From Plantago major (taxonomy: Eukaryota > Streptophyta > Magnoliopsida > Lamiales > Plantaginaceae), in NCBI GenBank assembly GCA_026545765.1, contig CM048844.1, forward strand, positions 23,940,237 to 24,004,236: a stretch of DNA of 64,000 nt, written 5' to 3'. Positions within the stretch are counted from its first letter, which is position 1. Every line of letters starts with the position of its first letter. The position numbers were made by a program, and so were the translations under genes. This document shows positions 63,608 to 64,000 of this stretch, one piece after another. Below the pieces are notes generated by a model. It did not search any database. It was given only the letters and a program-made list of their open reading frames with translations, and was not told the DNA's origin.

Positions 63608-64000
63608 ATTTGTTATGTTTGGTGTACTCCTTATGAATGGTTTTTCCTACTAAAGCTTTTTTTTAAATAATTTATATATTCCGTATGTTTTTATATAATT
63701 TAATTACTTTCTATGTGATGATTTATAAGTGTTTTAAAGAAAAACACGATCATTTTGGATCAATTAACATATACAACATGGTTCTTGACAGAGTAATGGA
63801 TATTTATATAAAATTTTGGAGATACTTTTTTAGATCTATTGCCGATTCAGATACTTTTCCAGGCCTATAGACGATAGTATGTAATAGTAAAAAATTGGTA
63901 TCCACAATACGATGTAGCAAGGCCTATGGACTATAATATGTAATAGTAAAAAATTTGTATTCATAATACGAAGTAGCAGTAGGTATTCATCTTTCGGTAT
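63608..64000. other. Right-edge intergenic sequence
   Basis: AT-rich; an imperfect direct repeat of about 56 bp ('aggcctatagac...gtaatagtaaaaaat') occurs at 63,862-63,895 and 63,920-63,950. No gene. Confidence 0.5.

Overview
The window is nuclear DNA from a flowering plant, most likely a eudicot. It is AT-rich, its genes carry many introns with plant-type GT..AG borders, and it holds two conserved plant genes that can be rebuilt exon by exon. These are gamma-tubulin complex component 2 (GCP2; minus strand, 26,288-32,241, 21 coding exons, 697 aa) and the cohesin alpha-kleisin RAD21.3/SYN4 (plus strand, 47,693-60,704, 15 coding exons, 1,179 aa). Nothing in the sequence fixes the species.

Left third (1-24,000). 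A minus-strand coiled-coil gene (5,740-8,282) with a duplicated exon pair lies between two homologous minus-strand promoter regions (1-720 and about 23,600-23,970). Behind the right-hand promoter is a 10-kb array of about 1.7-kb degenerate repeats (13,700-23,600). Inside the array a 3,546-bp block has been duplicated again in tandem with almost no divergence. I see no conserved reading frame in the array. It looks like amplified promoter-proximal, intron or non-coding-RNA sequence. A Copia-type solo LTR (3,747-5,336, TSD CATAC), an RNase H-like ORF (3,030-3,527) and a MITE (1,057-1,294) also lie here.

Middle (24,000-46,000). A small secreted acidic protein gene (25,170-25,481) with its own TATA box is followed by GCP2. 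Next comes a transposon cluster. It has a 3.8-kb Mutator-like element with a perfect 10-bp target duplication, carrying a LINE fragment and a piece of an ornithine/lysine/arginine decarboxylase gene (33,754-37,556). It also has a Helitron Rep fragment (38,248-39,995), and abutting that a decayed full-length L1-type LINE with a poly-A tail (about 40,000-45,876).

Right third (46,000-64,000). SYN4 has introns packed with small DNA transposons: a MULE-derived MITE (10-bp TSD), a hAT-type MITE (8-bp TSD), and two Stowaway-like copies, one of them interrupted by a foldback insert. Downstream are two hairpin-forming sequences (62,300-62,750) and a processed retrocopy of ribosomal protein uL14/RPL23 with a 12-bp target duplication (62,964-63,595).

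The two housekeeping genes act in separate processes: microtubule nucleation (GCP2) and chromosome cohesion (SYN4). I see no operon-like link between them. The least explained features are the 3.5-kb/1.7-kb tandem array with its duplicated promoter, the decarboxylase-carrying MULE, the duplicated exons of the coiled-coil gene and the secreted acidic peptide.
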